Positions 1 to 8,263 of a stretch of 19,805 bases of DNA are shown here, one piece after another. This DNA comes from DASPXK01 sp035637315. Lineage in GTDB: Bacteria > Chloroflexota > UBA6077 > JACCZL01. The DNA is taken from NCBI GenBank assembly GCA_035637315.1, contig DASPXK010000374.1:1-19805 (forward strand). Direction: 5' to 3'. The notes under the pieces are model-generated. The model was given only the letters and a program-made list of their open reading frames with translations, was not told the DNA's origin and made no database searches. Both the position numbers and the translations under genes were made by a program. Numbering within the stretch: position 1 is the first letter of the stretch; the number at the start of each line of letters is the position of its first letter.

Positions 1-395
1 ACGGCCTCCCTGTCCCTCCACGCCAGTGGCTCGACGCAGAACTGCCGCTTCATGCTGGAGCCCGGATATTCGCTGGCCCATTCCGGGAAGGCCGCTCGGT
101 CGGCAAAGACCCGCGGCTCTGGGTTCTCGCCCCCGAAGCCCACCAGCCGGTGGGTCACGTAGGTCGCGAAGCTCGGTTTGCCCATCTCACCGTCGCTCAC
201 CACGTCGATCCCCGCCTCGACTTGCTTGCGGACTACCTCCTCCACGGCCGACTGCACCCTGGTCGCGAAGGCCCGCGCGTCCACCGGCTCGCCGTGCTCG
301 CCCTGCTCCCGGGCACGGATCATCTCCAGCAAGTCGGGCGGCCGCGGAAGGCTCCCGGTGTGGGTGCTGAGGATCCGATCGGTGCTGGCTTTCAT
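1..395 (-). CDS. MetE-like (cobalamin-independent methionine synthase family) protein, N-terminal part, cut by window edge
   Basis: About 131 residues are visible, starting at an ATG preceded by AAGGA, and the frame stays open to the window edge. The segment ILSTHTGSLPRPPDLLEMI (about residues 8-26) and VVSDGEMGKPSFATYVTHRL (about 69-88) are typical of the short, single-domain relatives of MetE in the UROD/MetE-like superfamily. These usually run about 370-390 residues, so roughly two thirds lies outside the window. Members transfer a methyl group to homocysteine or related thiols, and many are annotated only as 5-methyltetrahydropteroyltriglutamate-homocysteine methyltransferase-like. The zinc ligands, which sit in the C-terminal half, cannot be seen here. 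The start lies 7 bases after the stop of a decayed paralogue, so the two are probably an old tandem duplication. Family is well supported; the exact substrate is not. Confidence 0.85.
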   Translation of the reverse strand, partial: MKASTDRILSTHTGSLPRPPDLLEMIRAREQGEHGEPVDARAFATRVQSAVEEVVRKQVEAGIDVVSDGEMGKPSFATYVTHRLVGFGGENPEPRVFADRAAFPEWASEYPGSSMKRQFCVEPLAWRDREA

Positions 396-402
396 GGGTC
401 CT

Positions 403-860
403 TCAACTCCGTGCCCACAGCTGCTTCGTCACTAGCTTCGCACCCTCAGCCATCGTCTGGAATTTGGCCCAGACCACTGTCGGATGGACCTCTGGGTTAT
501 AGGTGGCCTGGGAAGAGAACCCGCAGTCGGTCCCAGCGATGATGTTCTCGCGCCCCACCAGCCTGGCATACCGCGCGATGCGTTCTGCGATCAGCTCGGG
601 GTGTTCCACGATGTTGACGGCGTGGGTGACCACACCCGGGATGAGCGCCTTGCCCTCGGGCAGCTTCACCGTCTCCCAGACATGGTACTCGTGCTCATGG
701 CGCGGGTTCGCCGCCTCGAACGAGTAGGCGCCTGCGTTCACTTTCAGGATGAGGTCCACGATGTCCCCGAGCGGCGGGTCGTGGAGGATGGCCGTACCCC
801 ACCTGGTCCAGCCGCACCAGCCGAACACCGGCGGCGACGAGCACGACACCGGCCAGGCCG
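403..860 (-). pseudogene. Decayed MetE-like paralogue, C-terminal fragment
   Basis: The last 130 or so residues read cleanly as the C-terminal part of the same MetE-like family: HDPPLGDIVDLILKVNAG, then FEAANPRHEHEYHVWE, PGVVTHAVNIVEHPELIAER and IIAGTDCGFSS, ending KLVTKQLWARS. Upstream of the HDPP segment the similarity breaks. The conserved H-x-C-W/Y-G-N region appears only as a garbled trace, and the matching residues (VRLVRLDQVGYGHPP) are in the next reading frame, which suggests a frameshift near base 800. The roughly 250 N-terminal residues of a normal family member are missing. An in-frame GTG at 849 exists but would give a protein with only part of the barrel. The intact paralogue starts 7 bases downstream. 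It is most likely a dead duplicate; a sequencing error cannot explain the missing N-terminus. Confidence 0.7.
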
Positions 861-1124
861 CTGTGATCCCAGCGGAGGTCGCTCAGGTATAGCCGCGAGA
901 TCGTGCCCGGCCCGAGCTGCGCCCGAGCTCTCACGTCCGTGATCGTGGCTTTCAAACCCGCGTCCATCGCCGTCTTCCGTCGCGACCAGCCATCCCCGAC
1001 CGGGGACGCTTGCTCTCGCAAGCAGATCATACGACTCAGCCGTCGCCAATTCGTCACCGAATGTCACAGATCGATGAACCAGCAGCGGCGCTGGCGACAA
1101 CCGGCGATGCTAGATCCTGCGGCT

Positions 1125-1174
1125 CCCCTCTCCCCTTGAGCCCCTTGAGGGAGAGGGGGGCCAGAAGGTGAGGG
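1125..1174 (+). repeat. Oriented palindrome family, copy A
   Basis: CCCCTCTCCC (1125-1134) is the exact reverse complement of GGGAGAGGGG (1149-1158), with a 14-base loop. A tail ending GGTGAGGG follows on the right, as in copies B and C. This is the most diverged copy, with the longest loop and a tail that lacks the middle G-run. It lies between divergent transcription units, so here it cannot be acting as a terminator for both neighbours. Confidence 0.8.
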
Positions 1175-1273
1175 CGGCGCCTGGTTGCACTCGGCACTCC
1201 TCGCCCTCGCCGCTTCCGGTTACCCCGTCCCCTGTTCCTCGGCTTCGGCTCAGGTGGGCGCGGCATCCGCACA

Positions 1274-1279
1274 TATATA
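1274..1279 (+). promoter_or_regulatory. Possible -10 box for the coiled-coil gene
   Basis: TATATA stands out in GC-rich surroundings, 19 bases before the ATG at 1299. A transcript starting about 7 bases downstream would have a leader of roughly 13 bases containing the GGGAG ribosome-binding site (1288-1292). No good -35 box is seen at the expected distance, so the call is weak. Confidence 0.3.
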
Positions 1280-1298
1280 CTTCCCCCGGGAGCCGCTG

Positions 1299-2000
1299 AT
1301 GCCGTTCACCGTCGAGGATTTCCAGGACCTGATTCGACTGCTCGCGCAGCATCCGGAGTGGCAGGCCGAGCTGCGGCGGCACGTGCTGTCCGACGAATTG
1401 CTGGAGCTACCGGCTTTGGTGCGGCAGTTGGCGGAGCAGCTCGTTGCCCTCACCGCCCGGGTGGACCAACTGGTCGAGGCTCAGGCACGGACCGAGCAGC
1501 GGCTTCAGGAGCTCGCACACGCTCAGGCCCGCACGGAGCAGCGCCTGGAACGCCTGGAAGCGATCGTCACGCGCTTGGCCGAGGCGCAGGAGCGAATGGA
1601 GGTGCGATTGGGCCGAGTAGAGGGCGACGTGCTTGAGCTACGGTATGAGCGCCGGGCGCCGGCCTACCTAGGCCGCCTCGCTCGACGGCTCCGGGTCCTC
1701 GACCCGGGAGCCCTCGCCGACCTGCTCGACGCCGCCGTCGAGGAGGGACGCCTAAGCATTGATGAGCGGGAGGCCGTGCTCCTAGCCGACCTCGTGCTCT
1801 CCGGGCGGCATCGCGAGGACGACTCCGAGGTCTATCTCCTGGCCGAGGTCTCGGCCGGTGTCGGTCTACACGACGTCGAGCGAGCAACTGAGCGGGCCGC
1901 GATCCTCCAGAAGCTCGGCCGACCCGTTATGCCTATCGTCGCCGGCAGGCAGATAATCGCGCAGGCCGCCTCGCTCGCCAGAGAGCGCGGCGGCGTCTAG
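1299..2000 (+). CDS. Coiled-coil protein with probable PD-(D/E)XK-type nuclease-like C-terminus
   Basis: This 233-residue protein starts at an ATG with GGGAG six bases upstream. An earlier in-frame ATG at 1185 has no such site and adds a non-conserved leader. Residues 1-45 are helical. About 45-115 form a coiled coil with near-identical AQARTEQRL repeats (61-69 and 75-83) and a related AQERMEVRL (96-104). Residues 115-233 are globular: ELRYERRAPAYLGRLARR, then LLADLVLSGR and EVYLLAEVSAGVG. I recognise this layout from a large family in Chloroflexota and cyanobacteria, often described as DUF3782-like or restriction-endonuclease-like. D164 and E183 could be the acidic pair, but the usual lysine of ExK is not present (AEVS), so nuclease activity is uncertain. 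Role unknown; transport, repair or defence have no direct support here. Family match moderate, function low. Confidence 0.75.
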   Translation: MPFTVEDFQDLIRLLAQHPEWQAELRRHVLSDELLELPALVRQLAEQLVALTARVDQLVEAQARTEQRLQELAHAQARTEQRLERLEAIVTRLAEAQERMEVRLGRVEGDVLELRYERRAPAYLGRLARRLRVLDPGALADLLDAAVEEGRLSIDEREAVLLADLVLSGRHREDDSEVYLLAEVSAGVGLHDVERATERAAILQKLGRPVMPIVAGRQIIAQAASLARERGGV

Positions 2001-2122
2001 CAGGTCCTCGACGGCCAGGTCACCCGCCCGAACAGCTCCTGATCGGCAGAGCAAGTGGTTCGCCTGTCGCGAGAGATCTTGCTGCTCACGAGGACAGACG
2101 CGCGCTGGTGGACGAGCGCCAA

Positions 2123-2132
2123 GGGAGGAGGG
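2123..2132 (+). promoter_or_regulatory. Strong ribosome-binding site fixing a GTG start
   Basis: GGGAGGAGGG lies just upstream of the GTG at 2135. It decides the start of the SEC-C protein: the in-frame GTG at 2108 has no comparable site, and the SEC-C motif begins within ten residues of the chosen start. Confidence 0.75.
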
Positions 2133-2134
2133 AC

Positions 2135-3703
2135 GTGGCCAAGATAGGCAGAAACTCCCCGTGCCCCTGCGGCAGCGGAAAGAAGTACAAGCGATGCTGT
2201 GGTGCCAGCTCGAGCACGCTGACGCCAGCCGATGTCCGCCCTCCAGAGAGCTTGCCGCTGGCGGATCATCGCATCATCGAACGGAGCATGGCCGACATCG
2301 CTGGCATCCTGAACGAGCAAGAATTCGACTCCATCGAGGAGGCGAACACCCATCTGCGGGCGCTGCGGGCGGCTGGCGAGCTGCCGCGCCGCAGGCCCGC
2401 CTCGCCCCTGGAGCGGGCCCAGGACCTCATTTACGACGCCTGGGAGGCCGAAGGGGCGGAGCGGGTGGAGCTTGCCAGAAGGGCTCTGCAGATCTCGCCA
2501 GACTGCGCGGATGCCTTCGTCCTGCTGGCCGACGAGGCCGCTCGGAGCCTGCAGGAGGCGCTGGAGCTCAACCGCCAGGGCGTGGCGGCCGGCGAGCGTG
2601 CGCTCGGCCCGAAGGCCTTCGAGGCGTACAAGGGTGAGTTCTGGGGCGTGTTGGAGACGCGGCCCTACATGCGTGCGCGTTTCGGGCTGGCGCAGTGCCT
2701 CCGGGAGGCCGAACAACGTCGAGAGGCCATCGACCATTACTGGGACATGCTGCGCCTCAACCCGGGCGACAATCAGGGCGTCCGCTATGTCCTACTGGCT
2801 TGTCTGCTGGAGGTCGGCCACCAGGCAGACGTGAAGGATCTGCTCGATCGCTACGCGGATGACATCGCCGCGTCCTGGGCCTACGGCCGTGCCCTGTTTG
2901 CCTTTCGGGAGCACGGTGATACCTCGTCGGCCCGGGCTCTGCTCGTGAAGGCCAAGCAGGCCAACGCACACGTTCCAGCCTATCTGCTGGGCACGAAGCG
3001 GCTCCCCAGCAGCCTGCCCGACCACATCGGGATCGGCGATGAGCCGGAAGGCATCGCTTGTGCCGCCGAGCAGATCTTGGCCTGGAGCAAGACTCCCAAC
3101 GCGCTGGCCTGGTTGGAGCGCTCCCTGGGTGAGAGCGGCGCGGCGGCCGCGGCCGATGAGCGACAGACTGTCCCCCACGCCCTGCGACCCCATTTCGACG
3201 CGCTCGTTCGCCTGACCGACGCGGTCTGCCAGGAGCGCCTGAACGAGGAGTATGCTCAGCTCTGCCGGCGCCTGGCCGCCGCCCTGTGCCGCAAGCGCCC
3301 GTCGCCCGTCATCCGTGGCCGGCCAGAGATCTGGGCCTGCGCCATCACGTATGCCGTCGGTTCGGTGAATTTCCTGTTCGACAGGGCGGAGGAGCCGCAT
3401 CTGACCGCCGCCGAGCTGTGCGCGCTGTTTGAGGTCAGTCCCAGGACCGTGGCTGCCAAGGCGAGCGAGGTGCGCAGGATGTTCCGCATGGGACCCTTTG
3501 ATCTTGACTGGTGTCTGCCGAGCAAGCTGGACGAGCACCCGCTCACCTGGCTGATCTCCGTCGACGGCATCATCGTGGATGCGCCGCGCCCCGCGCGCCG
3601 TCCAGGAGCAAGCGCTCCGCCTCGGCCTGATCCCGTACCTGCCAGGATCGCCGCCCGCCTGATCCAGAGGCGGCGCCGATCCGAGGGGCCCGAGGCGCAG
3701 TAG
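2135..3703 (+). CDS. SEC-C zinc-motif protein with helical (TPR-like) repeats and DUF6398-like C-terminus
   Basis: The 522-residue product begins VAKIGRNSPCPCGSGKKYKR, with CPCGSGKKYKRCC (10-22) forming a SEC-C zinc-binding motif as at the end of SecA. Residues about 90-300 are helical and repeat-like, with TPR-style segments such as ARFGLAQCLREAEQRREAID and HYWDMLRLNPGDNQGVRYVL, resembling the ST7/TPR proteins often joined to SEC-C. Residues about 345-470 (ERLNEEYAQLCRRLAAALCR, WACAITYAVGSVNFLFD, LCALFEVSPRTVAAKA) match what I recall as DUF6398, including a helix-turn-helix-like stretch. The tail is rich in Pro and Arg. No transmembrane segment or signal peptide is seen. SEC-C motifs are known to bind zinc and can contact SecB or ribosomes; the role of this protein is unknown. 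It lies 134 bases after the coiled-coil gene on the same strand. Confidence 0.85.
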   Translation: MAKIGRNSPCPCGSGKKYKRCCGASSSTLTPADVRPPESLPLADHRIIERSMADIAGILNEQEFDSIEEANTHLRALRAAGELPRRRPASPLERAQDLIYDAWEAEGAERVELARRALQISPDCADAFVLLADEAARSLQEALELNRQGVAAGERALGPKAFEAYKGEFWGVLETRPYMRARFGLAQCLREAEQRREAIDHYWDMLRLNPGDNQGVRYVLLACLLEVGHQADVKDLLDRYADDIAASWAYGRALFAFREHGDTSSARALLVKAKQANAHVPAYLLGTKRLPSSLPDHIGIGDEPEGIACAAEQILAWSKTPNALAWLERSLGESGAAAAADERQTVPHALRPHFDALVRLTDAVCQERLNEEYAQLCRRLAAALCRKRPSPVIRGRPEIWACAITYAVGSVNFLFDRAEEPHLTAAELCALFEVSPRTVAAKASEVRRMFRMGPFDLDWCLPSKLDEHPLTWLISVDGIIVDAPRPARRPGASAPPRPDPVPARIAARLIQRRRRSEGPEAQ

Positions 3704-3826
3704 GTCGTGAGATGCGGGTGGACGCGCCGCACTGCGGTCGACCCCAAACAGCCCACGACGCCAAGCCGAGGCGGCCTTGACCCGCAATCCTCCGAGGAGC
3801 ACCCGTTCCCGCGAAGCGCACGTATT

Positions 3827-3868
3827 CCCCCTCCCCCACGCTTGGGAGAGGGGGTCAGGGGGTGAGGG
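3827..3868 (+). repeat. Oriented palindrome family, copy B, between convergent genes
   Basis: CCCCCTCCCCC (3827-3837) pairs with GGGAGAGGGGG (3844-3854), with one mismatch, across a 6-base loop. Four G-runs (3844-3846, 3850-3854, 3858-3862, 3866-3868) separated by three bases each fit the usual G-quadruplex pattern. The element lies between the convergent SEC-C and nicotinamidase genes, where it could end transcription from both sides, although no T-tract follows. Confidence 0.85.
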
Positions 3869-3877
3869 CGTCCGCCC

Positions 3878-4456
3878 CTACACGACCGTCGCCCCGGCCG
3901 CCTTCATCGCCTGAATCGCTCGCTCGTCGTCGCCGGGCTGGACGTTGACGGCCCGGACCGAGTCCTCGAGCACCACAACCTCGAAGCCGGACTTGAGCGC
4001 GTCGAGGACAGACTCCTTGACGCAGTAGTCGGTCGCCAGCCCGCCCACGTACAGCCGCTTGACACCCTGGTCGGCCAGCAGCTGGCGGAGGTGCCTGCCG
4101 TCGTCGGCCTGTCCCTCGAAGGCCGAATATCCCTGCTCGTCGGGACCGGTCCCGGCTGACACCACCACCGTCCCCGGCGGCAGCCGTAGGTCAGGATGGA
4201 ACTCGGCCCCGCGGCTGCCCTGGACGCAATGCACGGGCCACAGGCCGCCAAACTCTTTGAAATGGACCGTCTGTCGCGGGTGCCAGTCGCGGGTCGCTAT
4301 GATCGGCCGCCCGGCCGCTTGAAACGCCTCGATATGCCGGTTGAGCGCTGGTACGACCTCGTCGCCCCCGGCCACGGCCAGCGAGCCTCCCGGACAGAAG
4401 TCGTTCTGCACGTCGATGACCAGTAGGGCGCTGTCAGACTCGGGATCTAACGACAT
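3878..4456 (-). CDS. pncA: Nicotinamidase / isochorismatase-family hydrolase, catalytic Lys replaced by Ala
   Basis: The 192-residue protein has the full nicotinamidase frame: LLVIDVQNDFCPGGSLAV with D15, the metal ligands D57, H59 and H76 (TRDWHP, WPVHCVQG), and GLATDYCVKESVLDA with the nucleophile C145. The length fits the family. Nicotinamidase converts nicotinamide to nicotinate and ammonia in NAD salvage. The odd point is the third member of the Asp-Lys-Cys triad. At the position where relatives have KG before the PD..YSAF segment, this protein has SAGTGPDEQGYSAF, so residue 101 is Ala (codon GCC at 4154-4156). The enzyme may be weak, inactive, or use another substrate. The ATG is preceded by GGAGGG. 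No gene partner for NAD synthesis is seen nearby. Family certain, activity uncertain. Confidence 0.88.
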   Translation of the reverse strand: MSLDPESDSALLVIDVQNDFCPGGSLAVAGGDEVVPALNRHIEAFQAAGRPIIATRDWHPRQTVHFKEFGGLWPVHCVQGSRGAEFHPDLRLPPGTVVVSAGTGPDEQGYSAFEGQADDGRHLRQLLADQGVKRLYVGGLATDYCVKESVLDALKSGFEVVVLEDSVRAVNVQPGDDERAIQAMKAAGATVV

Positions 4457-4488
4457 CGCACCCTCCAGCGAGCCTCACCACGCACTGG

Positions 4489-4529
4489 CCCCCTCTCCCA
4501 AACTTGGGAGAGGGGGTTGGGGGTGAGGG
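4489..4529 (+). repeat. Oriented palindrome family, copy C
   Basis: A 13-bp perfect stem: CCCCCTCTCCCAA (4489-4501) and TTGGGAGAGGGGG (4504-4516) around a 2-base loop. G-runs continue to 4528 (GGGGG, GGG) and again at 4538-4548, so this is the most G-rich copy. It lies between the FtsH-like and nicotinamidase genes, both on the minus strand. Confidence 0.88.
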
Positions 4530-4568
4530 CCGAATTTGGGGGTGGGGGTCTCGATAGGCGACTGCGAC

Positions 4569-6491
<1,923 letters not shown>

Positions 6492-6503
6492 GAGGAGACC
6501 TCC

Positions 6504-7019
6504 CTACTGGACCCGAGAGATCTTACCAGCCCGGTCCAGGGTGAACACGTACGGCACGTATTCGGTCTCTCCGCGCGACTGCGGGCCACGTGCGAGTACG
6601 ACGTAAAAGTGCATGCTCGTCCCATCCGGAAACGATTGACCCCCAATGTAGGTGATTTGGTCGAGCTGAGAGCCGGCCTGCTTGGCCTGGTCCATCTGGC
6701 CCTGCAGGGCTTGCAAGCTGCCCCCGCGGCTGCGGTACCGTGCCAGCGCTTCGTCGCTCAGCCCAGACCACATCAGCTCGGCGTTGTAGCTCTCGTTGCC
6801 GCGCATATAGTTCTCGGTGGCCGTCGGCGCCCCGCTGATCGAGCGCGGCAAACTCGGCACCCCGATCGAGAAGCTCGGCGCGCCCTGCTGGAATCCCTGG
6901 AACGCCAGGACACCGGCCGCGGCGAGCAGCACAATCAACATGATCAGACCGCGGACCGGATGCGCAATCAGACCGCGAATAGCGCGGTGGGCTATCCGCT
7001 TGACGATTCGGCCGAGCAA
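6504..7019 (-). CDS. Small membrane-anchored protein of unknown function, upstream of ftsH-like gene
   Basis: I do not recognise a family. The 171-residue product has a basic N-terminus (residues 1-23), one transmembrane helix (about 24-41, LIMLIVLLAAAGVLAF), a Gly/Ser/Pro linker (about 42-65), then a soluble domain of about 100 residues beginning TATENYMRGNESYNAELMW and ending with beta-like segments (MHFYVVLARG, YVPYVFTLDRAGKISRV). The soluble part has the length and alternation of an NTF2/SnoaL-like fold, but this is a guess. It starts at TTG; an in-frame TAG two codons upstream rules out a longer form, and GGAG lies 9 bases before the TTG. Twelve bases separate it from the FtsH-like gene. 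As that FtsH lacks an extracytoplasmic domain, this protein could act as its separate sensor or adaptor (inference). Confidence 0.8.
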   Translation of the reverse strand: MLGRIVKRIAHRAIRGLIAHPVRGLIMLIVLLAAAGVLAFQGFQQGAPSFSIGVPSLPRSISGAPTATENYMRGNESYNAELMWSGLSDEALARYRSRGGSLQALQGQMDQAKQAGSQLDQITYIGGQSFPDGTSMHFYVVLARGPQSRGETEYVPYVFTLDRAGKISRVQ

Positions 7020-7062
7020 GATCTACGACTCCAAGCTCCAGTTGACAGCTACTTCCCGCAAC

Positions 7063-7091
7063 AGCCTACCTGACGCCTCCGGGAGGATCAA
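7063..7091 (-). promoter_or_regulatory. Possible promoter of the membrane protein-ftsH pair
   Basis: On the minus strand TTGATC (7086-7091) and TAGGCT (7063-7068) are spaced by 17 bases, in the short gap between the agmatinase stop and the TTG start at 7019. The -35 is good and the -10 is weak. Confidence 0.3.
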
Positions 7092-7093
7092 AC

Positions 7094-8116
7094 TTATTTG
7101 CCCGCTCTGCCGTCCCGTGCTTCGGCAAGGGCGGCCTGAGCGCCTTTCGGGCGCCATCGTCTGACCCGTGTCGACAGCATCTCGTACGCCAGGTTGGCGG
7201 CCAGGACCGCCGTTATCTCGCCGTGATCGTACGGCGGCGCCACCTCCACAAGGTCGCAGCCCACTGCCTCGATCGGCCCCAGTCCGCGAACCAGGCGCAC
7301 GATCTCCCGAGCGCTGAAGCCGCCCACCTCCGGTGTGCCCGTACCTGGCGCGAAGGCCGGGTCGACCACGTCGATGTCGAGCGTCACGTATACTCGCCCG
7401 CTCGCCACCTGGCGGATCCCTGTGAGGGCTGTGTCGAGTCCCATTTCGAGCACGTCGTCGGCCGACAGGACGGTAACCCCGAGCGCCCGCGCGTCGTCCA
7501 GGTCGGTGGCCTTGGGAAGCGAGCCGCGAATCCCAACCTGCACGTAGCGAGAGCCATCCACCAGGCCCTCCTCGATCGCCCGCCGGAACGACGTGGCGTG
7601 GCTGTACTTGCGGCCAAAATGCACGTCCCAGGTGTCGGGATGGGCGTCGAAGTGGACCAGGCCCAGTGGCCCGTGGCGCTTGGCCAGCGCGCGCAGAACG
7701 GGCAGGCTGATCGAGTGGTCGCCGCCCAGCACGAGTGGGAAGGCATCCGCCGAGACGACCGCCTCGATCGCCCGTTCGATCGCCCTGAAGCTGTCCTCCA
7801 TGCTGATCGGGCTGCAGACGGCGTCACCCCAGTCGACTACGCGAAACTCGGCGAATGGCTCCACCCCGAGAGCCGGATTAAACGGTCGCAGCAAGACCGA
7901 CATCTCGCGGATCTTCTGCGGACCAAAGCGCGCGCCTGGCCGAAACGTTGCACCCCCGTCGAAGGGCACCCCAACCACCGCCACGTCCACGTCACGCAGG
8001 TCCTGAGTATGCGGCAGCCGGGCGAAGGTGTTGATGCCCGCGAACCGCGGGACGCGGTGGCCGTCGGGGAGATCACTACGTGGGGATGGGTCGGGCTGCA
8101 CGCAAGATTGTAACAC
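7094..8116 (-). CDS. speB: Agmatinase / arginase-family ureohydrolase
   Basis: The protein has all manganese-binding signatures of the family: GGDHSIS, VHFDAHPDTWDVHFG with SHATSFR after it, and VTLDIDVVDPAFAPGTGTPE. Members cleave a guanidino group to urea; agmatinase gives putrescine, and short bacterial members like this are most often agmatinases, though other guanidino substrates are possible. The start is ambiguous. GTG at 8116 (340 residues) has GGAGGAG five bases upstream, but that site lies inside a palindromic repeat. GTG at 8101 (335 residues) lies just after TGTTACAAT, an extended -10 box, and would be read from a leaderless mRNA. Longer frames upstream only translate repeat DNA. 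It follows hyuB by 142 bases of repeats and may be transcribed separately. Confidence 0.9.
   Translation of the reverse strand: MLQSCVQPDPSPRSDLPDGHRVPRFAGINTFARLPHTQDLRDVDVAVVGVPFDGGATFRPGARFGPQKIREMSVLLRPFNPALGVEPFAEFRVVDWGDAVCSPISMEDSFRAIERAIEAVVSADAFPLVLGGDHSISLPVLRALAKRHGPLGLVHFDAHPDTWDVHFGRKYSHATSFRRAIEEGLVDGSRYVQVGIRGSLPKATDLDDARALGVTVLSADDVLEMGLDTALTGIRQVASGRVYVTLDIDVVDPAFAPGTGTPEVGGFSAREIVRLVRGLGPIEAVGCDLVEVAPPYDHGEITAVLAANLAYEMLSTRVRRWRPKGAQAALAEARDGRAGK
8107..8115 (-). promoter_or_regulatory. Possible extended -10 promoter at the agmatinase start
   Basis: On the minus strand the sequence reads TG-T-TACAAT. The expected transcription start falls at about 8100-8101, on the GTG at 8101, which would give a leaderless mRNA. 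The same pattern, TG-C-TACAAT, precedes alaX. It lies inside the 8116 form of the gene, so it and the 8116 start are alternatives. Confidence 0.4.
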
Positions 8117-8121
8117 GCAAG

Positions 8122-8164
8122 CTCCTCCCCCACCTCCGCTTCGAGGAGGGGGCGTGGGGGAGGG
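8122..8164 (+). repeat. Oriented palindrome family, copy D, overlapping the agmatinase ribosome-binding site
   Basis: An interrupted stem: CCCCC (8127-8131) and CCTC (8133-8136) pair with GAGG (8143-8146) and GGGGG (8148-8152). G-runs at 8156-8160 and 8162-8164 follow, as in the other copies. On the minus strand the left edge gives GGAGGAG, the apparent ribosome-binding site for the GTG at 8116. Confidence 0.75.
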
Positions 8165-8208
8165 CTCCGCTACTCGCCGAGCGGTTGCTCGACTGTCTCC
8201 AGGGCGAG

Positions 8209-8263
8209 CGTAGGGGCGGACCCGCGTGTCCGCCCGAGGGCGCACACACGGGTGCGCCCTACG
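8209..8263. repeat. Cloverleaf-like double-hairpin repeat at the hyuB stop codon
   Basis: Outer arms CGTAGGG (8209-8215) and CCCTACG (8257-8263) enclose two hairpins: GGGCGGAC/GTCCGCCC (8214-8221 with 8228-8235) and AGGGCGCAC/GTGCGCCCT (8237-8245 with 8252-8260). It is a different family from the G-tailed palindromes. The hyuB TAG stop (8259-8261) lies in its right outer arm. I recall similar GTAGGGGCG-type repeats from Chloroflexota and cyanobacterial genomes. Confidence 0.8.

Larger units (their letters stand above)
861..1298. other. Non-coding stretch between divergent genes
   Basis: I see no convincing gene here. Short open frames exist on both strands but show no recognisable domain and no ribosome-binding site. 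The left part may hold further unrecognisable remains of the decayed MetE-like paralogue. The right part carries one copy of the oriented palindrome (1125-1174) and an AT-rich TATATA stretch (1274-1279) just before the next gene. As the region lies between a minus-strand and a plus-strand gene, promoters for both directions are expected here. Confidence 0.6.

Noticed and set aside
1185..1298. Longer start of the coiled-coil protein at 1185
   Set aside because: The extra 38 residues are low in helix propensity, unlike the family start, and the ATG at 1299 has its own GGGAG.
2001..2134. Possible small gene between the two plus-strand genes
   Set aside because: Only 134 bases with no start codon carrying a ribosome-binding site other than the SEC-C gene's own.
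3827..3868. Classical intrinsic terminator between convergent genes
   Set aside because: The stem is good, but no T-tract follows on either strand, and the same element also occurs upstream of genes and inside hyuA.
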